From Hyphococcus sp. (GTDB lineage: Bacteria > Pseudomonadota > Alphaproteobacteria > Caulobacterales > Parvularculaceae): DNA of 64,000 nucleotides. A program made the position numbers and the translations under genes. The notes beneath the pieces were generated by a model that searched no databases, was not told the DNA's origin, and saw only the letters and a list, made by a program, of their open reading frames with translations. Shown piece by piece: positions 1-6,253 of the stretch. The stretch lies in contig JANQJK010000023.1 of the NCBI GenBank assembly GCA_028281665.1, positions 1-64,000 on the forward strand, written 5' to 3'. Numbering within the stretch: position 1 is the first letter of the stretch; every line of letters starts with the position of its first letter.

Positions 1-195
1 GATCTGAAGGCGGTTGAAGACGACTATGGCGTGAACATGTTACGGTTGGTCGTTGCAAATGGCTTTGTGGGTCGCCTTTTCGACAACTCAAGAGTGTCAA
101 AGTTTATTGAGCGTCGCCAGCCGGCTATTTTCGAGCAACTGATCACTCTTCAGGATAGTGTTGATTCTGATATCGGAACCGGCGCAAAGCACTAG
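1..195 (+). CDS. RepB/ParB-like plasmid partition protein, C-terminal end only
   Basis: The frame is open from the first base and stops at 193-195, giving the last 64 residues of a protein whose start lies outside the window. The segment with YGVNMLRLVVANGFVGRLF and DNSRVSKFIERRQPAI resembles the C-terminal part of the RepB plasmid-partition family, where a similar pattern (LL.LVVA.GYLAKLLDNARVVRFL) is common. Such proteins are ParB-related DNA-binding proteins of repABC plasmids, and chromosomal copies are frequent on alphaproteobacterial islands. The function here, partition or island-borne regulation, is inferred from this fragment alone. Confidence 0.5.
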   Translation, partial: DLKAVEDDYGVNMLRLVVANGFVGRLFDNSRVSKFIERRQPAIFEQLITLQDSVDSDIGTGAKH

Positions 196-287
196 ATCCA
201 ATATTATATGCCGAATTTCTGACAAGCTACGTTCATCGAGGTTCTCCTCTAGCGCTTGTTCGGCATCTTCGAGGTAAGATTCGGCAA

Positions 288-629
288 CTAAGCCTTGGAT
301 GGAGAGTGTTCATCGTTCGAAGTAAGGCCATCAAGAACAACGGGATCACGATCCGGAAATTCAACCACCAGATTAAGTTTTCCCCCCATCGCGTGAATAT
401 AATCGCGCAGCGTTGAAATGAGCATATCGCTACGCTTTTCCATTTGAGCGATCGTCACCTGCCTTTTGCCGAGCTTTGCGGCTAATGCAACTTGGGTTTG
501 CTGACGGGCTTTGCGTAAGTCCTGCAAAGTTTGCTGTTCGGCAATAAGTTTTTTCGAGAGCGCAGCGGCTTTAGCCCGTTGCGCTTTGGTCATTGTCTTT
601 TTGAAGACTTTTTCTGCTGCTATAGCCAT
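288..629 (-). CDS. higA: HigA-like antitoxin, XRE-family helix-turn-helix protein
   Basis: The protein has 113 residues. A basic, helical N-terminal segment (about 1-35) is followed by a helix-turn-helix of the XRE type (about 40-85), with QTQVALAAKLGKRQVTIAQME as the recognition region, and an acidic tail. It lies 18 bases downstream of a Gp49/HigB-like toxin gene on the same strand, and toxin-first order is typical of higBA. The start is supported by AGGAG nine bases upstream of the ATG. It is expected to neutralise the toxin and to repress the shared promoter by binding the inverted repeat at 1008-1027. The family call is firm; the symbol is by analogy. Confidence 0.75.
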   Translation of the reverse strand: MAIAAEKVFKKTMTKAQRAKAAALSKKLIAEQQTLQDLRKARQQTQVALAAKLGKRQVTIAQMEKRSDMLISTLRDYIHAMGGKLNLVVEFPDRDPVVLDGLTSNDEHSPSKA

Positions 630-647
630 TGTCGCTTACTCCTTTCT

Positions 648-995
648 TTATCGTTGGCTTAAATGGGCATCGAAACGTTCATCAGCTGTTTTGATGAGCC
701 GGCGATAGAATTTGGCTTTACTCCCGCCTGATTTGTCGCCTCCTACAAGCAAGATCCCTTTTCGATCGGGATCAAAAGCAAAGGCGACACGCCATACGCC
801 GTCAGCCGCATTAAATCGAAGTTCCTTCATGTTCGCGTGCTTCGATCCCTTTAAGGTGTCGGCATGGGGTCTGCTTAGTGTTGGGCCAAATGTCGCCAGG
901 AGCGTCACATGCGCCTCAACGGCTATTTTGACATCGTCTTTGAAGTCTTCAAATTCTGCCGCAAACTCCTCATGGAACTCTACAATCCAATTCAT
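648..995 (-). CDS. higB: HigB/RelE-type toxin, phage Gp49-like family
   Basis: The protein has 115 residues when started at the ATG at 995, which has GAGGG five bases upstream; the open frame continues further up but without a ribosome site. The sequence begins MNWIVEFHEEF, and the central MKELRF and WRVAFAFDP motifs followed by GGDKSG and a C-terminal FYRRLIKTAD are typical of the DUF891/Gp49 branch of RelE-superfamily mRNA interferases. Members cleave mRNA, usually on the ribosome. It forms an operon with the antitoxin gene downstream and probably serves to stabilise the island. Toxicity in this host is inferred. Confidence 0.75.
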   Translation of the reverse strand: MNWIVEFHEEFAAEFEDFKDDVKIAVEAHVTLLATFGPTLSRPHADTLKGSKHANMKELRFNAADGVWRVAFAFDPDRKGILLVGGDKSGGSKAKFYRRLIKTADERFDAHLSQR

Positions 996-1006
996 ATTAC
1001 CCTCGC

Positions 1007-1036
1007 AATATAGCATGAGAGCTATATAGTTTTCAA
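1007..1036 (-). promoter_or_regulatory. higBA promoter with overlapping operator
   Basis: On the minus strand TTGAAA (1031-1036) and TATATT (1007-1012) are separated by 18 bases, and the toxin ATG follows 12 bases beyond the -10. A perfect inverted repeat, ATATAGC and GCTATAT with a 6-base spacer (1008-1027), covers the -10 and most of the spacer. This is where an autoregulating HigA dimer would bind. The promoter and repeat are seen directly; the binding is inferred. Confidence 0.6.
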
Positions 1037-1068
1037 GCACTATTTTTGACGGTCGAAGTGTCAGATTT

Positions 1069-2373
1069 CTATAGTGAATTTCGGAGAAGGTCTGCGCTTA
1101 GTGATGTGGCAGTCCTCAAGCGAATGTTGCGGTGACGCTTCTTCCTGATTTTTGCTTTGACGGCCGCCAGCAATAATTCACCCCAGATTTCCAGCGCTTC
1201 TCGGCGTTCGGATAAAAGGTCATACATATTGTATCGCGAGGTAACGCGAGAAACGCCTGCCGATGTGAGTGCATGAGAAAGCAGAGCGCTAACGATATAG
1301 GGCGATGTCCCCTTTGATGCGAGTATCGTTGCGCCGGAATGACGAATGCTGTGCAGCGAGCCAGCGTGGCCTTCCAAACCTGCCAAACGTCTGGTTCTCG
1401 GAAAGGCGCGGGAGAGCGCATTGCGTTCAATAGAAGCATTTGATTTCGTCAATGACGTGAACAAAAACTCGGCACAATCATTGCGCCGATACGGATGGTT
1501 CAACGTTTCATCGATAATTTTCATGGCTTGAGGTGACAATGGAACGACCTCGGGTCTCTTTCCTTTCATCCTTGAGGCTGGAATGTGCCAAAGATCGCCC
1601 TCAATTTCTGCTACTTTGGCTCCCGCGACTTCGCCAGCCCGTTTGAGCGTCAACATTGCAAGCCTAATGGACAATGCAGTGATTGGATGCACTTTCGCCT
1701 CTGAATGATCCAATGTGATCCAAATGTCGGCGAGTTGATCGACCGTAAACCAATCCTCTTTTGGATTTTCAGGCAGCTTTTCAAATTTGGCCGTCGGATT
1801 ATCGACCTCGGCCATATCGAAAAAGGATCTCAATATCGTCAATACCCGATTGTGCGTCGTCAGCTTGCCGTCTAATTCTAATGGCCTCAGGATTTTGGAG
1901 ATATCAGACTTTTTAACTTCTGCGGTTGGCATTTTACCGATGACCGGCTCGGCGTGGAGTTGGAACCGCTTGGTTACGTCATAAAGGTAGCTCTCACGCC
2001 GCCCACGACGCCTTAGCCGAGTAAGGTAAAGTTCAAACGTGTCAGAGACAGTTTCTTTGGACTCTTCTTTTTTGCGTGATTGCGCTCGCTCGACGGCTGG
2101 ATCATCCCCATTGCGAATTCTAACGAGCAATTCGGAGGCTCTGTTGCGGGCGTCTTTCAGGAGGTATTGATTTTGATGATCGCCGAAGGGACCGATTGTA
2201 TATCGTTTCCGCTGCCCTTTTATCGCGTAGCGAAGCGTGAAGACTTTCTTTCCCTTGTTCGTCACGCGCAGGCTCAGCCCGGATAAGCCGGTGTCGCAGT
2301 AATCGATTTGTCCTTTCCCGTCTTCGTATCGCACGCCTCGAATAAATTTGTCCGTCAATTTGACTTTTGGCAT
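1069..2373 (-). CDS. Tyrosine-type integrase of the P4/DUF4102 class
   Basis: The protein has 434 residues from the ATG at 2373 (GAGGG upstream). It has the N-terminal arm-binding domain (about 4-85, with TDKFIRGVRYEDGKGQ and FTLRYAIKGQRKRYTIGPFG), a core-binding domain (about 105-190) and a catalytic domain. All catalytic residues of the family can be placed: R245 in LTLKRAGEV, K270, H341 and R344 in HSIR, H367, and Y381 in RYNMYD. It should therefore be active in integration and excision. It is transcribed away from the tRNA-Trp fragment at 2576-2620, about 200 bases upstream of its start, as expected for an island inserted at that tRNA. The last 30 residues are a basic extension beyond the usual end. 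Confidence 0.92.
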   Translation of the reverse strand: MPKVKLTDKFIRGVRYEDGKGQIDYCDTGLSGLSLRVTNKGKKVFTLRYAIKGQRKRYTIGPFGDHQNQYLLKDARNRASELLVRIRNGDDPAVERAQSRKKEESKETVSDTFELYLTRLRRRGRRESYLYDVTKRFQLHAEPVIGKMPTAEVKKSDISKILRPLELDGKLTTHNRVLTILRSFFDMAEVDNPTAKFEKLPENPKEDWFTVDQLADIWITLDHSEAKVHPITALSIRLAMLTLKRAGEVAGAKVAEIEGDLWHIPASRMKGKRPEVVPLSPQAMKIIDETLNHPYRRNDCAEFLFTSLTKSNASIERNALSRAFPRTRRLAGLEGHAGSLHSIRHSGATILASKGTSPYIVSALLSHALTSAGVSRVTSRYNMYDLLSERREALEIWGELLLAAVKAKIRKKRHRNIRLRTATSLSADLLRNSL

Positions 2374-2413
2374 AATAGAACCCTCGGTCGAAAAGTCAGA
2401 GGGCAGGGAGGAC

Positions 2414-2453
2414 TTGACCCTACAGGTCCCCAATAGGGTCCATATAGGGTCAA
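2414..2453. repeat. Clustered TAGGGTC repeats upstream of the integrase, candidate arm-type sites
   Basis: TTGACCCTA at 2414-2422 is the exact inverse of TAGGGTCAA at 2445-2453, and a third copy of the core, TAGGGTCC, lies at 2434-2441. The cluster sits 41 bases upstream of the integrase start and between it and the tRNA fragment, where arm-type binding sites of this integrase class are expected. It could also be an operator controlling integrase expression. Confidence 0.45.
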
Positions 2454-2575
2454 AAAAGCACGAAACTGCATGCAACGCCTCGCAACCGTCTGAAACGAAT
2501 ATTCCCTTTAATTACAAAGGGATAATACCACGGCTGCAACAGAATGAAATGGCGTGCGCATGCTCTTTGTGCAGA

Positions 2576-2620
2576 CTCCAAAACCGAGGGCCGGGGGTTC
2601 GAGTCCCTCCGCCCCTGCCA
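2576..2620 (+). other. tRNA-Trp(CCA) 3' fragment, island attachment site
   Basis: The segment begins with an anticodon loop CTCCAAA (anticodon CCA, tryptophan), then the 3' anticodon strand ACCGA, a T-arm with TTCGAGT loop, the acceptor strand CGCCCCT, G and an encoded CCA. The sequence upstream cannot supply the matching 5' anticodon strand, D-arm or acceptor strand, so this is a half-tRNA left by site-specific recombination in the anticodon loop, not a functional gene. The adjoining integrase supports this reading. Confidence 0.75.
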
Positions 2621-2894
2621 TCTAATTGTTTGAATATAAAAGAATTTTTAGTTCAGTAAAATGTTTACTCGGCAACCGTTTCCGTTCGTTTTTCCGAATA
2701 TTCGGCTTTTGTACGGTGTTAAGCAGGCTGTCAAAAGTGATTCGTTGGGGCAATTTTTTACTTTTAAACCGTCCAAATAGGCATATATTGTTTGTGAAGC
2801 GAGGTTTCCAGACTCTATTCGCACAAAAAGTCAAGAGCAGATTTGACTTATGCGTTAGTGCTATATACCAATTTCGAGATTACCCGCTGGCAGC

Positions 2895-3725
2895 GTGCTG
2901 TCAGCTCAGGAGCCGCTCTTCGGAGCGGCTCTTGCTCGATTAGGGGGCAAAAAAATAAAAACGTTTGTCTACGTCGATGGATTTAATTTGTACTACGGGG
3001 CGCTCAAAGGCACTCCGTATCGTTGGTTAGATATCAAATCGCTAACTGAAGAGCTGATTCCGCCGCAGTACAATGTTGAGAAAGTAAAATACTTCACTGC
3101 TCGGGTTTCAGGTGCCGAAGACCCGAACGCACCCGCAAGGCAACAAAAATACTTGTCGGCGCTTGCGGCGCAACAAGAAGTCGAAATTCATTTCGGTAAT
3201 TTCCTTGCGAAATCAATTTGGCGGCCATTAATTAATCTTCCTATTGCGGGCGCGAAAATCAGTTGCGGTAAAGACATTGTTCTCCCGCTTGGTAATCACC
3301 CTATAAAGGGAGGGTCGCTGAAACGCCCCAATCATTTGCCTGTTGGCGAACACTCGAAAAGTCATGCCCGCAAAAAAAGAAAGATCCGGCCATTGTCGGA
3401 CGCAGTCGTAGCTGAAGTGCACAGCATGGAAGAAAAAGGATCTGACGTGAATTTGGCGGCGCACTTACTGAATGATGCGTGGAAAAACATTTTTGATGCC
3501 GCCGTTGTGTTCTCGAATGACACCGATCTTGTAACTCCTATTAGGATGGTAACGGTGGAACGAAACAAAACAGTGTTTGTTGTTTGTCCAGGACGCTCTC
3601 CGATGCATCCAGCGTTAGAGACGGTAGCGACGTACAAGCGGCATATTCGCGGGAGACATCTATCGCGGAGTCAGTTTCCAAGCCCAATTCCAAACACAAC
3701 AATTACAAAACCTGCAAATTGGTGA
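2895..3725 (+). CDS. NYN-domain (PIN-like) nuclease, sole gene of a short island
   Basis: The protein has 276 residues if started at the GTG at 2895. It shows the NYN/LabA-DUF88 fold signatures: YVDGFN (D28, N31), KGSDVNLAAHLL (D184) and SNDTDL (D209, D211), the acidic set that coordinates metal in this PIN-like RNase superfamily. Between about residues 105 and 175 is a basic, low-conservation insertion, and the C-terminus (about 240-276) is Ser/Pro/Thr-rich. The start is uncertain: a strong hairpin covers codons 6-13, and an AGGGGG ribosome site at 2942 would fit an unusual start just before IKTFVYVDG. It is the only gene between two tRNA-Trp fragments. A role in RNA cleavage is family-based; any defence role is speculative. 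Confidence 0.75.
   Translation: MLSAQEPLFGAALARLGGKKIKTFVYVDGFNLYYGALKGTPYRWLDIKSLTEELIPPQYNVEKVKYFTARVSGAEDPNAPARQQKYLSALAAQQEVEIHFGNFLAKSIWRPLINLPIAGAKISCGKDIVLPLGNHPIKGGSLKRPNHLPVGEHSKSHARKKRKIRPLSDAVVAEVHSMEEKGSDVNLAAHLLNDAWKNIFDAAVVFSNDTDLVTPIRMVTVERNKTVFVVCPGRSPMHPALETVATYKRHIRGRHLSRSQFPSPIPNTTITKPANW
2910..2931. promoter_or_regulatory. C(UUCG)G tetraloop hairpin at the start of the NYN gene
   Basis: GAGCCGCTC and GAGCGGCTC form a perfect 9-bp stem closed by TTCG, a very stable tetraloop. No T-run follows, so it is not a standard terminator. It lies just upstream of the first conserved residues and of AGGGGG at 2942-2947, so it may be untranslated leader that insulates or controls the nuclease gene. 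Confidence 0.45.
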
Positions 3726-3859
3726 TCCGAATTGCGAAGCTAACTACATTTTCGGTTGGCGTCACATTCGGAAAACCACCCGTAACCCATTGATATTTGA
3801 ACGCCGAAACTGCACGAAAATTCCGAACGTGCGTTGTTTTTATTCAGCTTTCTGATGGC

Positions 3860-3942
3860 CTTCAAAACCCAGGTTCGGGGGTTCGTTCGGTCAACTGCGT
3901 TTGCTTCGCAAACGGTTTGACCTCACCCCTCCGCCCCTGCCA
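3860..3942 (+). other. Second tRNA-Trp-like 3' fragment, interrupted in the T-loop by a hairpin
   Basis: CTTCAAAACCC at 3860 aligns with CTCCAAAACCG of the first fragment, then GGGGGTTCG (T-arm 5' strand and start of the loop), and after a 41-base interruption CCCTCCGCCCCTGCCA, identical to the 3' end of the first fragment. The interruption contains an imperfect palindrome, GGTCAA and GTTTG against CAAAC and TTGACC, around CTTCG (3889-3922). The copy is degenerate and cannot be a working tRNA. It marks the border between island DNA and hemA. Confidence 0.6.
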
Positions 3943-3948
3943 GGCGCG

Positions 3949-5166
3949 TCAGGCGACGGCTCTCGCCAGCGCGCATTGAGACCAGATTTCCGACAGTGCG
4001 GAGACCAGCTGCTCGATGTCTTCATCGGAGTGGACCGGCGACGGCGTGATGCGCAGGCGCTCCGTTCCCTTGGGAACGGTCGGGTAGTTGATCGGCTGCA
4101 CGTAAATGCCGTGATTGGCGATCAGCCAGTCGGAAATCCATTTGCACTTAACCGGGTCTTTGACCATCACCGGCACAATGTGACTGGGATTGTCCAGCGT
4201 CGGGATGCCGATGGCCGCGAGTTTTGCGCGCACTGCCGCGACGCGGTCGCGCTGCGCCAGCCGCTCGCTGTCGCTTTCCTTCAGATGACGGATTGAGGCG
4301 AGGGCGCCGGCGGCGACCGATGGCGGCAACGCCGTTGTAAAAATGAACCCGCTCGCGAAGCTGCGGATAAAGTCGACCAGCGAGGCCGACGCCGCAATGT
4401 AGCCGCCCATGACGCCGAAGGCTTTGCCGAGCGTGCCTTCAATGACCGTGAGGCGGTCGCACAGCCCTTCGCGTTCCGCGATGCCGCCGCCGCGGGGGCC
4501 GTAAAGACCGACGGCGTGGACTTCGTCGAGATAGGTCATGGCGTCGTATTTGTCGGCAATGTCGCAAAAGGCGGCGATGGGGGCGATGTCGCCATCCATG
4601 GAATAGACGGACTCAAACGCGATCAGCTTCGGTGCGGCCGGATCGTCCGCCGCGATGAGGCGCTCAAGATCTTCTGGGTCGTTGTGCTTGAAAATCCGAC
4701 GTTCCGCCTTCGACTGCCTGATGCCCTCGATCATGGAGGCGTGGTTCAATGCGTCGGAGTATACGATGCAGCCCGGAATCTTTGACGCAAGCGTGCCGAG
4801 CGCGGCCCAGTTTGATACGTATCCGGAGGTAAACAGGAGCGCCGCTTCCTTCTGGTGAAGGTCGGCGAGTTCGCGCTCCAGTTTCACGTGGTAATGATTG
4901 GTGCCGGAAATGTTCCGCGTGCCGCCCGCGCCGGCGCCGCATTCGTCAATCGCCTGTTTCATCGCGCCGGTGACGACCGGGTGCTGTCCCATGCCGAGAT
5001 AGTCGTTCGAACACCACACGGTGATGTCGGCGGGGCCGTCGCCTGCGTAGTTTTTCGCCCGTGGGAAGGCGCCGGCCCGCCGTCCTATATGGGCGAACAC
5101 CCGGTAATTGCCCTCGTCGCGCAAGGCGTCCAACTGCTTAGTGAAAAACTGTTCGTAGTCCAACAT
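3949..5166 (-). CDS. hemA: 5-aminolevulinate synthase
   Basis: The enzyme condenses glycine with succinyl-CoA to 5-aminolevulinate, the first step of tetrapyrrole synthesis in alphaproteobacteria (cytosolic, PLP-dependent). The 405 residues start at MLDYEQFF, the usual family start; the open frame extends 12 residues further. D214 in YLDEVHAVG contacts the PLP ring and K248 in [10 protein letters not shown] forms the Schiff base, at the same position as in the Rhodobacter enzyme. The gene stands alone and ends six bases from the island border, so the island inserted just downstream of it. A Fur-like box lies about 150 bases upstream of the start. Confidence 0.96.
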   Translation of the reverse strand: MLDYEQFFTKQLDALRDEGNYRVFAHIGRRAGAFPRAKNYAGDGPADITVWCSNDYLGMGQHPVVTGAMKQAIDECGAGAGGTRNISGTNHYHVKLERELADLHQKEAALLFTSGYVSNWAALGTLASKIPGCIVYSDALNHASMIEGIRQSKAERRIFKHNDPEDLERLIAADDPAAPKLIAFESVYSMDGDIAPIAAFCDIADKYDAMTYLDEVHAVGLYGPRGGGIAEREGLCDRLTVIEGTLGKAFGVMGGYIAASASLVDFIRSFASGFIFTTALPPSVAAGALASIRHLKESDSERLAQRDRVAAVRAKLAAIGIPTLDNPSHIVPVMVKDPVKCKWISDWLIANHGIYVQPINYPTVPKGTERLRITPSPVHSDEDIEQLVSALSEIWSQCALARAVA

Positions 5167-5318
5167 TCTCTCCGGCGCGGCCTTTTTCGACCGCCGATGC
5201 ACATGACGTTCCGCTTTATGTAGTTAAGCCCCAGGGCCAGATTCGAAAGGGGTTTTCGCGTCTGAATGATAATTTGTCCACGCGGCGAATGCGCCGTCGG
5301 TTGAATTATTCTTGTAAC

Positions 5319-5333
5319 TGATAATCATTCTCA
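5319..5333. promoter_or_regulatory. Fur-like iron box between hemA and the acetyltransferase gene
   Basis: Read on the minus strand, TGAGAATGATTATCA matches the classical Fur box core; over the 19-base consensus (GATAATGATAATCATTATC) 14 positions agree. It lies in the shared upstream region of the divergent genes. Iron-responsive control of haem synthesis is well known, though in many alphaproteobacteria Irr or Mur rather than Fur performs it, so the regulator is uncertain. Confidence 0.4.
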
Positions 5334-5434
5334 AAACGGCGGTTCAGGCGCCGGCTTCTCGTTTTGACAGCGTCATCGTTGCGCTGCATCAAGCCCATGT
5401 TGGGTAACGCCTCAGAAAATGGAACCGCGAGGAC

Positions 5435-6034
5435 ATGTTTCAGTTGCGGCCTGCTGGATCGGCGGCTTTTGATCCCGTGCTTGTATGCGATCCGCTTTTG
5501 TTGCGTGCGCCGCATTTGCGCGACTTCGAAGCGTGGGCCGCCCTGCGCGCAGGCAGCCGCCCGCACCTCACGAAATGGGAGGACGACTGGACCGCGAAAG
5601 ACGTAACGGCGTCGTCGTTCCGCCGCAGATTGCGCTTGTGGGAACGCCAGCGTCGCGTGGCGGCCAGCCTGTCTCTGTTCGCCTATCGGCTGGACGGAGA
5701 GGCGCTGATCGGCGGCGTTACGCTCTCAAACATCCGCTTCGGCGCGTCCCGGTCTGGCGTGATTGGCTACTGGGTCGGGGACGGTTTTCTGCGGCGCGGC
5801 TTTGGCCGGATCATTGTTCGCGAAACGGTCAGACACGCTTTCGACGTTATCGGGCTTAACCGTGTCGAGGCGGCGTGCCAGCCCGGAAATGAAGCATCCG
5901 CGCGGCTTCTGGCCGGTCTCGGCTTTGAGCGGGAAGGGCGCGCCCGGGAATATCTCAGGATAAACGGGGCCTGGCGCGACCACGACATTTACGCCCTGAC
6001 GGCCGGAGATTGGGCGGGCGCCGCGCAGCGTTAA
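5435..6034 (+). CDS. GNAT N-acetyltransferase, RimJ/RimL-like
   Basis: The protein has 199 residues with a GNAT fold: the acetyl-CoA-binding region is IGYWVGDGFLRRGFGRIIV (about 110-128), followed by LNRVEAACQPGNEASARLLAGLGF (about 147-170), the signature of the ribosomal-protein-alanine acetyltransferase branch. The predicted role is acetylation of the N-terminus of a ribosomal or other protein in the cytosol. It is divergent from hemA. The exact substrate cannot be read from sequence; RimJ-like is the best family match. Confidence 0.85.
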   Translation: MFQLRPAGSAAFDPVLVCDPLLLRAPHLRDFEAWAALRAGSRPHLTKWEDDWTAKDVTASSFRRRLRLWERQRRVAASLSLFAYRLDGEALIGGVTLSNIRFGASRSGVIGYWVGDGFLRRGFGRIIVRETVRHAFDVIGLNRVEAACQPGNEASARLLAGLGFEREGRAREYLRINGAWRDHDIYALTAGDWAGAAQR

Positions 6035-6253
6035 CAGCGCTCCGGGGCCGTCCGGCTGAAAAATTGCACGACCCCGCTGGTCAAGCCCTTGCAGATCATT
6101 CCTCTCCGCGTGAAGATATGGTCCAGGACGACCTGTGGGGCAGGTGCGACACGCTTACCATCGCCGGCGGATAGCCGCGGTAATCGCGCAATGGGGCGAA
6201 CGGGTTCGGGGCCCGGGCTCGCGTATGTGTCGCCGAAAGGCGGTGGGGTACGA

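Larger units (their letters stand above)
1..3942. mobile_element. Genomic island region at tRNA-Trp: right end of one island plus a second short island
   Basis: The stretch is visibly more AT-rich than the rest of the window and carries typical island genes: a partition protein end, a toxin-antitoxin pair, a tyrosine integrase and a lone nuclease-like gene. It holds two tRNA-Trp 3'-end fragments in the same orientation, at 2576-2620 and 3860-3942. The first lies beside the integrase and would be the distal attachment site of the left island; the second closes a 1.3-kb segment that has no integrase of its own. The intact tRNA-Trp is predicted to lie left of the window. The left limit of the island is not visible. 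Chromosomal gene content resumes with hemA. Confidence 0.65.

Noticed and set aside
2622-2834. A 70-codon frame on the minus strand between the tRNA fragment and the NYN gene
   Set aside because: No ribosome site, no recognisable motif and composition typical of untranslated AT-rich DNA.
2895-3725. Assignment of the NYN gene to a named defence system
   Set aside because: There is no partner gene; only the nuclease fold and island setting are visible.
3889-3922. Rho-independent terminator
   Set aside because: No T-run on either strand follows the palindrome.
3860-3942. A selenocysteine tRNA end, since the loop reads CTTCAAA (anticodon TCA)
   Set aside because: The acceptor and T-arm match the tRNA-Trp fragment at 2576-2620, not the known tRNA-Sec 3' end; the change is more likely decay.
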